DNA from: Acidimicrobilacustris europaeus
GTDB lineage: Bacteria > Actinomycetota > Acidimicrobiia > Acidimicrobiales > Acidimicrobilacustridaceae
DNA length: 64,000 nucleotides
Direction: 5' to 3'
Assembly: GCA_965194515.1 (NCBI GenBank)
Contig: OZ239146.1
Span: 1,550,001 to 1,614,000 of the forward strand
In this document: in pieces, positions 7,121 to 15,734 of the stretch
How positions within the stretch are numbered: position 1 is the stretch's first letter
How the letters are laid out: each line of letters begins with the position of its first letter
Made by a program: the position numbers and the translations under genes
Notes under the pieces: model-generated
Database searches by the model: none
Told to the model about the DNA's origin: nothing
Seen by the model: the letters and a program-made list of their open reading frames with translations, nothing else

Positions 7121-7918
7121 ATGATCAACACCATTGTCGTGCCACTCGATGGATCCGAACTTTCACATACTGCGGTGCCGATCGCGAATGAAATCGCTGC
7201 CGCACTCGATTCTTCTGTACTTCTCCTCGCCTCTGGCTGGGGAAGCACCGTCGAGGAGTTGCAGTCCTATCTCAATGAAAAGGCAACTTCTCTTTCGGTT
7301 CCTTTCACTACGTCGGTCGTACCCGACACATTCCCTGCCGCCGCTATCGCCGACGCAGTCGCGAATACCGAAGACGCCATCGTCATGGCAACCCACGGCC
7401 GCTCAGGATTCGGCAAAGCACTCTTGGGTTCGGTTGCTGAGGATGTACTCAAACGCTCTGACCACCCCGTACTGCTTGTCGGTCCAGCAGCACGGACATT
7501 CTCGACTTTCAATAACTCGACCATGGTCGTCACCACCGATGGTTCACCAATCTCATCGATGATCCTTCCGAGCGCTGCGCGTTGGGCCAAAGCGTTGTCG
7601 ATGTCCATCGTCGTTGTCTCAGCGGCAGCTGGCGGAGGCACCCCTCTCGGTGGCGCCGACCCAGAAAATCTCGCACGTGCTGTCGAGTCTGCCGTTGCGT
7701 TCTTCACACAAGAGGGAATTGCAACCCGATCGGAAACCGTGATCGGTGCAGATGCTGCCGATGCAGTTTCCGATTGGGTAAATGCCAATGACGTAGCAAT
7801 GGTCGCGATGGCAACCCACGGACGCGGCGGACTCGCTCGCACCGCTCTCGGAAGCACCACCATGCGCACTGTGCACAACTGTCATTGCCCCGTGCTCGTG
7901 AAAAAACCCGTCGGATAA
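7121..7918 (+). CDS. Universal stress protein, two UspA domains
   Basis: 265 residues made of two tandem UspA domains. Domain 1 (about 2-126) holds ATHGRSGFGKALLGSVAED, matching the ATP-binding G-2x-G-9x-G(S/T) pattern. Domain 2 (about 132-263) holds ATHGRGGLARTALGSTTM with the same pattern, so both halves may bind ATP. Tandem Usp proteins are common in actinobacteria and respond to hypoxia or stationary phase. It has its own leader: GGAGGG sits 6 nt before the ATG and a perfect inverted repeat lies just upstream. A terminator-like hairpin follows, so it is likely monocistronic. Confidence 0.92.
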   Translation: MINTIVVPLDGSELSHTAVPIANEIAAALDSSVLLLASGWGSTVEELQSYLNEKATSLSVPFTTSVVPDTFPAAAIADAVANTEDAIVMATHGRSGFGKALLGSVAEDVLKRSDHPVLLVGPAARTFSTFNNSTMVVTTDGSPISSMILPSAARWAKALSMSIVVVSAAAGGGTPLGGADPENLARAVESAVAFFTQEGIATRSETVIGADAADAVSDWVNANDVAMVAMATHGRGGLARTALGSTTMRTVHNCHCPVLVKKPVG

Positions 7919-7983
7919 CACCCCGAAATCTTTCCCAAAGGTTCACGTTCCGCTCACCGGGTTCATCTCGGGTTTGCCTAGCA

Positions 7984-8019
7984 GGCCACAACACTTTGCA
8001 CACCAGAAGTGTTGAGGCC
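7984..8019 (+). terminator. Stem-loop after the universal stress gene
   Basis: Arms GGCCACAACACTT (7984-7996) and AAGTGTTGAGGCC (8007-8019) pair at 12 of 13 positions with a 10-nt loop, followed by TTCCC. The T-run is short, so termination is probable rather than certain. It ends 22 nt before the next start codon, so it could alternatively act in the leader of the phosphatase gene. Confidence 0.55.
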
Positions 8020-8041
8020 TTCCCAGCCGCTAGGAGACAAC

Positions 8042-8848
8042 GTGAACCCACCTATTGCACGTAGCCTCACTCTCGTGAACGAAACAGATCTCGCACTTGC
8101 GACCATCCATCCCGACCGCCAGCTCTCCTTCGAAGGCGCATTTAACTTTCGGGATCTCGGTGGCTACACCACCGTCGACGGCCGGATGGTCAAATGGCGC
8201 ACACTCTTTCGCGCAGACGCCGTTCACCGTTTACCCGATTCCGAGTTGGACCAACTTGCAGAAATCGGACTGCGAACGGTCATCGATCTACGCACCGGAT
8301 CCGAGGTTGATGAGGGCCACCTTCATGACCCTCATCGCGGCATTACCCATGTCCATCTCGATGTTCTTGGGCAGGTCTGGAAACCGCGTGATCTTGATGA
8401 AGACGCAGATGCACGGGTTGTACTCAGCGAGCTTTACGTACACATGCTCGATATCGGAGCGCCTGCACTTTCGGAAGCATTTCGAACCCTGGCTCAGTCA
8501 GAAAATCTCCCCGCTGTCTTTCATTGCGCGGCTGGCAAAGACCGAACTGGCGTCCTTGCCGCGATGGTGCTTTCCACAATCGGCGTTGCCGACCACGTGA
8601 TTGTCGCCGACTACGCAATTTCGGGCACGAATATGGCTGAACTCATCGAACGCCTCAAGCGCGACCGACCCGAAGCACTTACTGCGATGAACGACCAGCC
8701 TTCGGCCTATCTCGCTGCTCCGCCTGAAGCGATGGACCGGCTTCTTGCGCATGTGAACTCGGAATACGGATCAATGACCGGTTACGTGAAAAGCATCGGC
8801 ATTGATGCAGACGTCATCGAGGCGCTCGCGTCAGTACTTCTTGATTGA
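8042..8848 (+). CDS. Tyrosine phosphatase (MptpB/Y_phosphatase3 type)
   Basis: 268 residues from the GTG at 8042, chosen because TAGGAG (8031-8036) gives a good ribosome-binding site 5-6 nt away. The N-terminal NFRDLGGY is typical of this DSP-like family. The active site is HCAAGKDRTG, with the nucleophile C162 and the arginine of the P-loop; the Lys-Asp inside the loop is characteristic of MptpB/LipA-type enzymes that dephosphorylate phosphotyrosine, phosphoserine and phosphoinositides. No signal peptide is seen. It stands between a hairpin and a convergent gene, so it appears monocistronic. Physiological substrate unknown. Confidence 0.9.
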   Translation: MNPPIARSLTLVNETDLALATIHPDRQLSFEGAFNFRDLGGYTTVDGRMVKWRTLFRADAVHRLPDSELDQLAEIGLRTVIDLRTGSEVDEGHLHDPHRGITHVHLDVLGQVWKPRDLDEDADARVVLSELYVHMLDIGAPALSEAFRTLAQSENLPAVFHCAAGKDRTGVLAAMVLSTIGVADHVIVADYAISGTNMAELIERLKRDRPEALTAMNDQPSAYLAAPPEAMDRLLAHVNSEYGSMTGYVKSIGIDADVIEALASVLLD

Positions 8849-8868
8849 CGCGAGTAGCAAAAGTGTCG

Positions 8869-9192
8869 TCAGCGACGCTTACGAGTAACAACAAGTACTG
8901 CGACGAGCGCAACAACCGCAGCAACGATTCCGATCACGAGTTTCGAACGGTCGGCCTCGCGCGATTGCACAACCGGAGTTTTGGTCCGGTCTGCGAGGTC
9001 AGACGGAGCGCGCGGCGCAGTATCGATGAAGATTTCCTCGGCAGCGGTGTTGCCACCCGACGTGACCTCACTATCGATGCCCTCGGGGAGAACGGCTACT
9101 TCTGACATCGCGTCGAGGAAGGCGTCGACAGGTGCTGGTCGGTCAGCGGCGGGAGCCGGACGGTTTCGTGTCTTCTGCGGGTCATACGCCAT
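8869..9192 (-). CDS. Small C-terminally anchored membrane protein paired with ParA
   Basis: 107 residues. The ATG at 9192 overlaps the end of the parA-like gene by 11 nt, so translation is coupled. The N-terminal 80 residues are hydrophilic, rich in Pro, Ala and acidic residues and probably disordered. One hydrophobic helix (about 85-102) follows, and the protein ends in a positive TRKRR tail, which predicts N-terminus in or out with a basic cytosolic stop. I recognise no family. The coupling suggests that it anchors the ParA-like ATPase or its cargo at the membrane; that is inference. Confidence 0.7.
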   Translation of the reverse strand: MAYDPQKTRNRPAPAADRPAPVDAFLDAMSEVAVLPEGIDSEVTSGGNTAAEEIFIDTAPRAPSDLADRTKTPVVQSREADRSKLVIGIVAAVVALVAVLVVTRKRR

Positions 9193-10030
9193 GAGTTCCT
9201 CCGGAGGTTTCGTTGGGTGCAGAATCCGCAGGAGCGGACACGCGCACACCAGACCGTGCCATCTCGGGGACCACCGCATCAAGCAGGTTGTCGAATTCCT
9301 GAGCTGCATCGCTTGCACCCTGGCGAGTTCCGAGCCCATGGATCGGCAGCGACTGCGCCGAAGCTTCGGCAACAGCGGCACGCATGTGAACGGGGGCGAA
9401 GACCTGATCGCCGTACTGCTCGAGCAACATCGTGTGCCAGTAATGCGCGTCGCGAGTACGCCCGAGGCGGTTGACGGCAACGCCAGCGACCTCGGGACGA
9501 CCGTTACGGCGCGCTGCAATACGAGAGATGGTGAGTTGCACGTTGGCAACACCGTCCGATGCCCACGCACCCGGTTCAGTAACGATGAGCGCCCGATCTG
9601 CGGCGAAAAGTCCGTTGATCGTGAGAAGACCCAACGAAGGCGGGCAGTCGATCACGACGAGGTCGTAGTCGTGGCCTTCAAGCGCGAGCTGCAAACGGTC
9701 TTGTGCACCAACTGGATCGTTGGCGAGTTGCGGCTCACGAGATGAGAGTGCAGGGGTGCTGGCAAGCACGTCGGGGGCACGACCGCCTTCGAGGACCCAC
9801 GCGGTGGGCACTGCGAGCGAACGAGCCGATCCGGGGCGATCGGCTTCAAGAGCGCTATCGACGGTGGTGGCGGCATCCCAGATTCCGAGGCCAGCAGTGG
9901 CATTGGCCTGTGGGTCGAGGTCGACCACAAGCACCTTTTTGCCACGGTTGGCAGCGGCAGAAGCAAGGCCCAAGGTGACCGTGGTCTTGCCCACTCCACC
10001 CTTTTGGTTCACAACGGCGACGATTGGCAT
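9182..10030 (-). CDS. ParA/MinD-family ATPase
   Basis: 282 residues. The deviant Walker A KGGVGKTT (10-17, with signature Lys10 and Lys15) is at the N-terminus, followed by VVDLDPQAN (34-42) and the Walker B-like strand VVIDCPPSLGLLT. These are features of ParA-type ATPases that dimerise on ATP and bind DNA or membrane to position cargo. No parB gene or parS-like cluster is adjacent, so this is an orphan ParA rather than the chromosome segregation copy. The C-terminal 35 residues are Ala/Ser/Pro-rich. TAGCGT lies 6 nt before the ATG, fitting a leaderless mRNA. Confidence 0.9.
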   Translation of the reverse strand: MPIVAVVNQKGGVGKTTVTLGLASAAANRGKKVLVVDLDPQANATAGLGIWDAATTVDSALEADRPGSARSLAVPTAWVLEGGRAPDVLASTPALSSREPQLANDPVGAQDRLQLALEGHDYDLVVIDCPPSLGLLTINGLFAADRALIVTEPGAWASDGVANVQLTISRIAARRNGRPEVAGVAVNRLGRTRDAHYWHTMLLEQYGDQVFAPVHMRAAVAEASAQSLPIHGLGTRQGASDAAQEFDNLLDAVVPEMARSGVRVSAPADSAPNETSGGTHGV

Positions 10031-10042
10031 GCCTCAACGCTA
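10031..10042 (-). promoter_or_regulatory. Putative -10 box of a leaderless parA-like transcript
   Basis: On the minus strand TAGCGT is followed by 6 nt (TGAGGC) and then the ATG of the ParA-like gene. No Shine-Dalgarno sequence is present. Identical hexamer and near-identical spacing to the crotonase gene at 1447. Confidence 0.4.
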
Positions 10043-10132
10043 CGCGGCGAGGGTCCCGTTTCCAGCGATACCGGGCGCAAAAAGGCTGGTTGCGAAGGAA
10101 TAACAACGGTCGAATCGGTGCTGAGAGGGTGC

Positions 10133-10582
10133 ATGACCATCTCTGAAGGCCAAACCGTCCCCGAGTTCTCGCTCTCCGATCAGGACGGCGCCACCGTCAC
10201 ATCGGCTCAACTCCGTGGAGGATGGGCCGTCGTCTACTTCTATCCGAAGGACGACACACCGGGCTGCACTGCTGAGTCATGTTCGTTCCGCGACAACTTT
10301 GAAGCATTCACCGATGCTGGCGCAAAGGTGATCGGCATCAGTTCTGATTCGGTGGAATCACATAAGGCCTTCGCTCAGAAGCACAACTTGCCGTTCACAC
10401 TATTGGCTGACACCGACAGCGTGGTGCGTAAGCAGTTCGGTGTCAGCAAGACACTTGGCTTGTTGCCTGGTCGCGTCACCTACGTGATCGACCCCAATGG
10501 CATCGTGCGCAAGGTGTTCTCATCGCAGTTCAAACCAAAGAAGCACATCGACGAAGCGCTTGCGGTAATCAGCAAATCGTAA
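10133..10582 (+). CDS. bcp: Peroxiredoxin of the Bcp/PrxQ type
   Basis: 149 residues from the ATG at 10133, which has GAGAGGG about 5 nt upstream; earlier in-frame ATGs run into the divergent promoter area. The active site is DDTPGCTAESCSFRDN, with peroxidatic Cys and a resolving Cys five residues later, as in atypical 2-Cys PrxQ enzymes. It reduces hydroperoxides in the cytosol at the expense of thioredoxin. The length is normal for the family. It is transcribed away from the ParA-like gene and is probably monocistronic. Confidence 0.93.
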   Translation: MTISEGQTVPEFSLSDQDGATVTSAQLRGGWAVVYFYPKDDTPGCTAESCSFRDNFEAFTDAGAKVIGISSDSVESHKAFAQKHNLPFTLLADTDSVVRKQFGVSKTLGLLPGRVTYVIDPNGIVRKVFSSQFKPKKHIDEALAVISKS

Positions 10583-10608
10583 GTCGAAGATAGTCAGAGT
10601 TCACGAAT

Positions 10609-11304
10609 TCAAGATTTCGAATACCGCGTCGGATCTTTCACGGCGGCGTCCGCGAAGCCGCGGGCTCTCAGCAGGCAGGCGTCACAGTGATCACAGGCTC
10701 CCCCGTCGGCCGCCGGGTCGTAACAGGACATCGTGACGCCGTAGTCGACCCCTAGGGAGAGACCCAGCTGGATGATCTCTGCCTTCGTGAGATCAAGAAG
10801 CGGAGTACGGATGCGTAGGCGTCCGCCCTCAATCCCTTCGCGGGTTGCGAGGTTGGCCATTTCTTCGAAGGCCGTTATGAATTCCGGCCGGCAATCGGGA
10901 TAGCCCGAGTAGTCCACCGCATTCACTCCGATGAACACATCATGTGCGCCGCGGGTTTCGGCCACCGCAATCGCGAAACTAAGAAAAATCGTATTGCGAG
11001 CTGGCACATAGGTGATCGGTACCGAATCAGCCGAGAGGTCGTCAACCGATTCGTGCTTCGGAACTTCAAGTGACTCATCGACTAATGCAGAACCACCAAA
11101 GGCAGCAAGATTGATATCGGCAATGAGGTGTTCGACGCCTGCTGAGCGCGCGATCGCCGCGGCACATTCAAGTTCGCCGTTGTGGCGTTGCCCGTAACGG
11201 AAACTCAAGGCAATCGGTGTGAAGCCTTCGTCTTTCGCAATCGCCAAGCATGTCGTGGAATCAAGCCCTCCCGACAGCAAAACGATCGCCGTCGGTTTGC
11301 TCAC
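10609..11304 (-). CDS. queC: QueC, 7-cyano-7-deazaguanine synthase
   Basis: 231 residues. The ATP-pyrophosphatase loop SGGLDSTT (11-18) is at the N-terminus, and the C-terminal cysteine cluster SCYDP...CDHCDAC coordinates zinc in this family. The enzyme converts 7-carboxy-7-deazaguanine to preQ0 using ATP and ammonia, on the path to queuosine or to 7-deazapurine DNA/natural products. queD, queE, folE and tgt are not in the window. Its ATG overlaps the stop of the upstream carboxylesterase by 4 nt (ATGA), an unusual pairing with no obvious metabolic link. Confidence 0.95.
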   Translation of the reverse strand: MSKPTAIVLLSGGLDSTTCLAIAKDEGFTPIALSFRYGQRHNGELECAAAIARSAGVEHLIADINLAAFGGSALVDESLEVPKHESVDDLSADSVPITYVPARNTIFLSFAIAVAETRGAHDVFIGVNAVDYSGYPDCRPEFITAFEEMANLATREGIEGGRLRIRTPLLDLTKAEIIQLGLSLGVDYGVTMSCYDPAADGGACDHCDACLLRARGFADAAVKDPTRYSKS

Positions 11305-12809
11305 AGAACGCCTTCCCAGACCCCACGTTCCGCCGACATCGGATCGAAGAGAAGTTCCCTGACCACATCGAAACGTTGCGTGGGACGCGACTCACTGTTC
11401 CATGCCTGCCAACCAGGATCGCCGTGGCGAGCAAACGAAAGCCACGCTTCCTGCATTGCCGCTGACAACTCCCACAAGTCATCGCTCACGGGACCGCCAA
11501 GAAACAGTTCTGCCCCTTGGTTATCGAGCACCCCAAAGACAAAGGGGATCTCGAGCGCGTGACATGACTTCACAACACCACCGAAGGCTGGCGTTCCCCA
11601 CGTGAAGAGGTACTGCCAGGTTGGCGATTTGGCCGCCCCGCGAGCTTCGACGAGACGAATCGCTGGAATCCGAAACGAGCCATCGGTGAGCGCTGCATTC
11701 CAAAGTTCATCCGCCGAGACATCGGGGCGATCGGAGGCGTACACATCACGCACCCGATGTCCGGACCCAAAGATGCCCTCAAGACGGTCCAGCAAACTGG
11801 AGTCGTCGAGACCACCGGGGCTCATGAGTGCAAAGAGATTCCATTCATTGAGATTGGTACCCGTTAGAAACGGAACATCGACTGCATCGCCATTCGCCAC
11901 AGCAACGAGTGGATCATGAGGTAAGTACGTGCCGTCGATAACCGGCTGAAAGGCCATCGCGAGCGCGAAACTGGTGGGTCCCCCCAAACCGGACGGATCG
12001 TCGAACAGCTTGGCTTCAACCTTCGTCGCCGCTTTTGCGATGTCTTCTGCAGATGCTCGCAACAGACCATCGATATCAGCGACACCGAGTTTTTCCATAA
12101 AATCTTCGGTCATCGCCGCGCCCATCGCAGGGGTAAAGACATTGTGAGCTGCGCCACTTTGAGCGATTGCCTTCTGGAAGAGCCCGCTTGCGGCGGGAAG
12201 GGCGAGAAGCGTCGAGACGCTCATCGCTCCTGCTGACTCTCCGAAGATGGTGACGTTGTTTGGATCACCACCAAACGCGGCGATGTTGTCTCGCACCCAC
12301 GCAAGCGCAGCTACTTGATCAAGCAACCCATTCACACCACTCGAGCGATACCGATCATCGAGATCGCCGAGCCAAAGAAAACCAAGGGCGCCAAGTCGGT
12401 AGTTGAGGGAGACAACGACAACGTCGCCACGAGTAGCTAACGACGTTCCGTCATACCAAGGCGTCGATGACGATCCGTTCGTGAAAGCGCCGCCGTGAAT
12501 CCACACCATGACTGGACGGGAAGCGTCGTCACAGCGGGGCGTAAACACGTTGAGGAACAAACAGTCTTCGCTTGACGAATCTGCTGCATCGCCAAGAAAT
12601 GCCGTTATGCCTCCAGACTCCTGCACTGACATCGACCCAAACGTTGAGGCGTCACGAACGCCGTCCCATGACTCAGGCGGAGCGGGGGCAAGGAAGCGGC
12701 GTTCGCCGACCGGCGGCGCAGCGTAGGGAATGCCCCGAAACTGGACGATGCCGTCCTTTTCAATGCCCTGAAGGGCGCCTTGGGCGACCATGACTGTCGT
12801 GGAACTCAT
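11301..12809 (-). CDS. Type B carboxylesterase
   Basis: 502 residues from the ATG at 12809, preceded by GGAGAGGGAG; a longer open frame upstream overlaps the divergent promoter and is unlikely. Family hallmarks are the SEDCLFLNVF box, the WIHGGAF oxyanion-hole region, the nucleophile elbow GESAG and a late histidine in KSCHALEIPF. Type B esterases hydrolyse carboxylic esters such as p-nitrobenzyl or lipid esters. There is no signal peptide, so it should be cytosolic. It is translationally coupled to queC. Confidence 0.93.
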   Translation of the reverse strand: MSSTTVMVAQGALQGIEKDGIVQFRGIPYAAPPVGERRFLAPAPPESWDGVRDASTFGSMSVQESGGITAFLGDAADSSSEDCLFLNVFTPRCDDASRPVMVWIHGGAFTNGSSSTPWYDGTSLATRGDVVVVSLNYRLGALGFLWLGDLDDRYRSSGVNGLLDQVAALAWVRDNIAAFGGDPNNVTIFGESAGAMSVSTLLALPAASGLFQKAIAQSGAAHNVFTPAMGAAMTEDFMEKLGVADIDGLLRASAEDIAKAATKVEAKLFDDPSGLGGPTSFALAMAFQPVIDGTYLPHDPLVAVANGDAVDVPFLTGTNLNEWNLFALMSPGGLDDSSLLDRLEGIFGSGHRVRDVYASDRPDVSADELWNAALTDGSFRIPAIRLVEARGAAKSPTWQYLFTWGTPAFGGVVKSCHALEIPFVFGVLDNQGAELFLGGPVSDDLWELSAAMQEAWLSFARHGDPGWQAWNSESRPTQRFDVVRELLFDPMSAERGVWEGVL

Positions 12810-12915
12810 GAGTACTCCCTCTCCAAGTGATCGCCGCAACGCTACCGGCCTTGTCCGTTCCGTGGCCCTCGTCCGGTGAGGGAAACCCCGTGGCCGACCC
12901 CTAACGTTGGATCTT

Positions 12916-14415
12916 GTGACACCGCGACTCCGAGCCCTTCGATTTCTCCTGCCTCTTAGCCTCATTGCTGCCTTTGTGGTGGTCCTGAAAAGCGGACGCC
13001 CACCGCGTGATTCCACTGGGCCGGTGCAGAACGGTCGCCGAGGCGCCCGCAACTTCCGTCTTGCGATGCTCGGTGCAAAGACCGGCGGGGCCTATGCCCG
13101 ACATCGCGCCCGTCGGGTTTTTGCCGACGCCGGGAAACGTCGCGAGCTGGACCTTGCGTTCGAAATGCAAACCACCCAACAGGTCAGCGAAGCACTCGGG
13201 CAGATGAAGGGCGCGCTTATGAAGGTCGGCCAGATGGCGAGTTACATCGACCAAGGCCTCCCCGAACACGTGCGTGGCGCTCTTGCCGACCTTCAGCAGA
13301 ACGCGCCGCCGATGAGCGCAGAACTCGCGGCGGAAGTCATTCGCGAAGAGTTCGGCAAACATCCAGACGATCTTTTTGAAACATGGGATCCCACACCAAT
13401 TGCTTCGGCATCAATCGGTCAAGTGCATCGTGCACTCACCCGTGAAGGCCAAGCTGTCGCCGTCAAGGTCCAATATCCCGGCGTCGCCGAGGCCGTTGCG
13501 TCCGACCTCAACAATGCTGGATTCATCTTCGCTGGCCTCGGAGTCCTGTTCCCCGGACTCGACCATAAAGCGCTCGTCGCCGAACTGCGCGAGCGCGTTG
13601 TCGAGGAACTTGACTACGAAATCGAAGCAGCCAACCAACGAGCCTTTGCTAATTACTACGAAGGCCATCCGACAATTCATATTCCGCATGTGATTGATGA
13701 CTACTCAAGTCGACGCGTTCTTACAACGGAACTCTCCGACGGAGTCCGATGGGACGAACTTCTGACATGGAGCCAGGAAGAGAAGGATCTCGCCGCCGAA
13801 ACCCTCTATCGCTTCGCCTTTGGCGGTTTGTATCGACTTGCAGCGTTTAACGGCGATCCCCATCCCGGCAATTACCTGTTTCACCCAGGTGGTCGAGTCA
13901 CATTTCTTGACTTCGGCCTCGTGAAGTATTTCACCGCCGAAGAACTCGATGAGTTTGGCGAAATGATCCAACACATGGTGATCGATCATGACGCCGCTGC
14001 ATTTCGCGCAACCGTCGAACGTCTCGGGCTTCTTCCCGCGGGTCTTGATGTCACCGATGCTGATGTCATCGACTACCTCGGACACTTTTACGAATTCGTT
14101 GCCGTCGAGGGCGACTTCACCATCACCCCGGCGTACGCGTCCGAGACAGTGCGCCGATTCTTCGACACCAGTGGCCCCTACGCCATCATGCAAAAGGCGG
14201 CCAACCTTCCAGGGAGTTTCGTCATCATCCAGCGCATCAGCTTGGGGCTCTACGCGATCCTTGGAGAACTCCATGCCACCGGCGACTGGCGCAAGATTGC
14301 CGAGGAACTTTGGCCCTTTGTGGATGGCCCTCCGTCAACCCCCATGGCCCACCGGATTGAAGAATGGCGACGCGATCGCCACCCCAATGCCAAGGGTGCG
14401 ATGCTGTCCCGGTGA
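12916..14415 (+). CDS. ABC1/UbiB (ADCK) family atypical kinase
   Basis: 499 residues from the GTG at 12916 (a TTG at 12907 is an alternative); TAACGT lies just upstream and there is no ribosome-binding site. A hydrophobic N-terminal segment (about 8-22) may anchor it. Family features are the KxGQ motif (MKVGQMAS), the Ala-rich nucleotide loop PIASASIGQVH, the catalytic DPHPGN and the metal-binding FLDFG. UbiB/ADCK proteins are ATPases that support isoprenoid-quinone biosynthesis or lipid handling. It overlaps bioA by 4 nt, so here it is co-translated with biotin genes, a link I cannot explain from known pathways. Confidence 0.88.
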   Translation: MTPRLRALRFLLPLSLIAAFVVVLKSGRPPRDSTGPVQNGRRGARNFRLAMLGAKTGGAYARHRARRVFADAGKRRELDLAFEMQTTQQVSEALGQMKGALMKVGQMASYIDQGLPEHVRGALADLQQNAPPMSAELAAEVIREEFGKHPDDLFETWDPTPIASASIGQVHRALTREGQAVAVKVQYPGVAEAVASDLNNAGFIFAGLGVLFPGLDHKALVAELRERVVEELDYEIEAANQRAFANYYEGHPTIHIPHVIDDYSSRRVLTTELSDGVRWDELLTWSQEEKDLAAETLYRFAFGGLYRLAAFNGDPHPGNYLFHPGGRVTFLDFGLVKYFTAEELDEFGEMIQHMVIDHDAAAFRATVERLGLLPAGLDVTDADVIDYLGHFYEFVAVEGDFTITPAYASETVRRFFDTSGPYAIMQKAANLPGSFVIIQRISLGLYAILGELHATGDWRKIAEELWPFVDGPPSTPMAHRIEEWRRDRHPNAKGAMLSR

Positions 14416-15734
14416 AAGATTCAGACTCCACATCCCTGACAAGCGCTCACGATCAATGGGTGGACCGGGATGCTGCTGTGGTGTGGCATGGCTTCACCCA
14501 AATGTCGACCTACGCGCAGAATCGACCGATCATCGTCGACTACGCCGAAGGCCGAGAGATCATCGACGTCGACGGTTCGCGGTATCTCGACGCGATCTCC
14601 TCGCTTTGGGTCACGACACTCGGCCACCGAGTTCCTGAGCTTGATGCAGCAGCGCGAGAACAACTCGATCGCGTTGCACACACAACCATGCTCGGCAACG
14701 GCAACCGGATCACCATCGAACTCGCGGAAGCTCTTGCACCTCGGGTACCCGTGAGCGAACCGCATTTCCTCTTCGCCTCAGATGGTGCATCTGCCGTAGA
14801 ACAAGCAATCAAAATCGCGTTTCAGTTTTGGACGAACCAAGGAATCAAAAAACGAACCCGCTACCTCACACTTGGCGGGGCCTACCACGGCGACACGATC
14901 GGAGCGATCTCCATCGGAGCCGGCGGGTTTGGTACTGACGTCTTTGATCCACTCCGATTCGACGTACTGCGCGCTCCTGGCTACGACGACCCAGGTTGGG
15001 CAGATACCGCAGTGGCCATGATCAGCGCTCACGCCCATGAACTTGCTGCTGTCGTCATCGAACCACTCGTCCAGGGCGCTGCTGGTATGTGGATCACCGA
15101 TCCGGAATCTGTCGAACGAGTTGGAGACGCCTGCAGAGAACATGACGTCTTGCTCATTGTCGACGAAGTCGCAACCGGTTTCGGCCGAACCGGAACGCTG
15201 TTCGCCACAGAACAGTGTCGAGTTCGCCCCGACATCATGTGTATCGGAAAAGGACTAACCGGCGGTTATCTGGCCATGGCAGCGACCATCGCGTCACGAC
15301 GCGTGTACGACGCGTTCCTCGGTCCCGACCTCAGCGAAATGACGCTCTATCACGGTCATTCTTTTTCTGGAAACCCCCTTGCGGCAGCAGTCGCGCTTCG
15401 TCACCTCCAGTTATTTGAAGAACTCGACGTCCTCGACAACGTGCGCGAACGAGCCGCCCAACTTCGCCAACGGCTTGAAGTACTCGCCAAAGCGAACTCC
15501 GCGATCAAAGTGATCCGGCAGCATGGACTCATGGTCGGAGTGGAACTTGCGCCGCCTCAAGATGATCTGCGCTGGGGTCGACGAGTGTGCGCCGCATCAG
15601 TGAACCGCGGCGTGCTCTTACGACCCCTCGGTGACGTCGTCGTCCTCATGCCCATCCTCACGTCAACCGCTGAAGAAATCGACCGCATCGTCGACGTGTT
15701 GAGCGCATCGATCGACGAGGTTTGCGCTCAGTGA
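14412..15734 (+). CDS. bioA: BioA, adenosylmethionine-8-amino-7-oxononanoate aminotransferase
   Basis: 440 residues from the GTG at 14412 (GTGA overlap with the UbiB-type gene). It makes 7,8-diaminopelargonate from KAPA, with S-adenosylmethionine as usual amino donor. The class III PLP fold is shown by FASDGASAVEQAIK, the PLP-contacting VDEVATGFGRTG (D251) and K280 in GKGLTGGYLAMAAT, which is the BioA-type lysine context. VWHGFTQM near the N-terminus matches the BioA substrate-site box. It overlaps bioF by 4 nt, which settles the pathway assignment over generic aminotransferases. Confidence 0.94.
   Translation: MKDSDSTSLTSAHDQWVDRDAAVVWHGFTQMSTYAQNRPIIVDYAEGREIIDVDGSRYLDAISSLWVTTLGHRVPELDAAAREQLDRVAHTTMLGNGNRITIELAEALAPRVPVSEPHFLFASDGASAVEQAIKIAFQFWTNQGIKKRTRYLTLGGAYHGDTIGAISIGAGGFGTDVFDPLRFDVLRAPGYDDPGWADTAVAMISAHAHELAAVVIEPLVQGAAGMWITDPESVERVGDACREHDVLLIVDEVATGFGRTGTLFATEQCRVRPDIMCIGKGLTGGYLAMAATIASRRVYDAFLGPDLSEMTLYHGHSFSGNPLAAAVALRHLQLFEELDVLDNVRERAAQLRQRLEVLAKANSAIKVIRQHGLMVGVELAPPQDDLRWGRRVCAASVNRGVLLRPLGDVVVLMPILTSTAEEIDRIVDVLSASIDEVCAQ

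Noticed and set aside
12810..13052. N-terminal extension of the carboxylesterase
   Set aside because: The extension is Arg-rich, lies over the divergent UbiB gene start, and a strong ribosome-binding site precedes the ATG at 12809.
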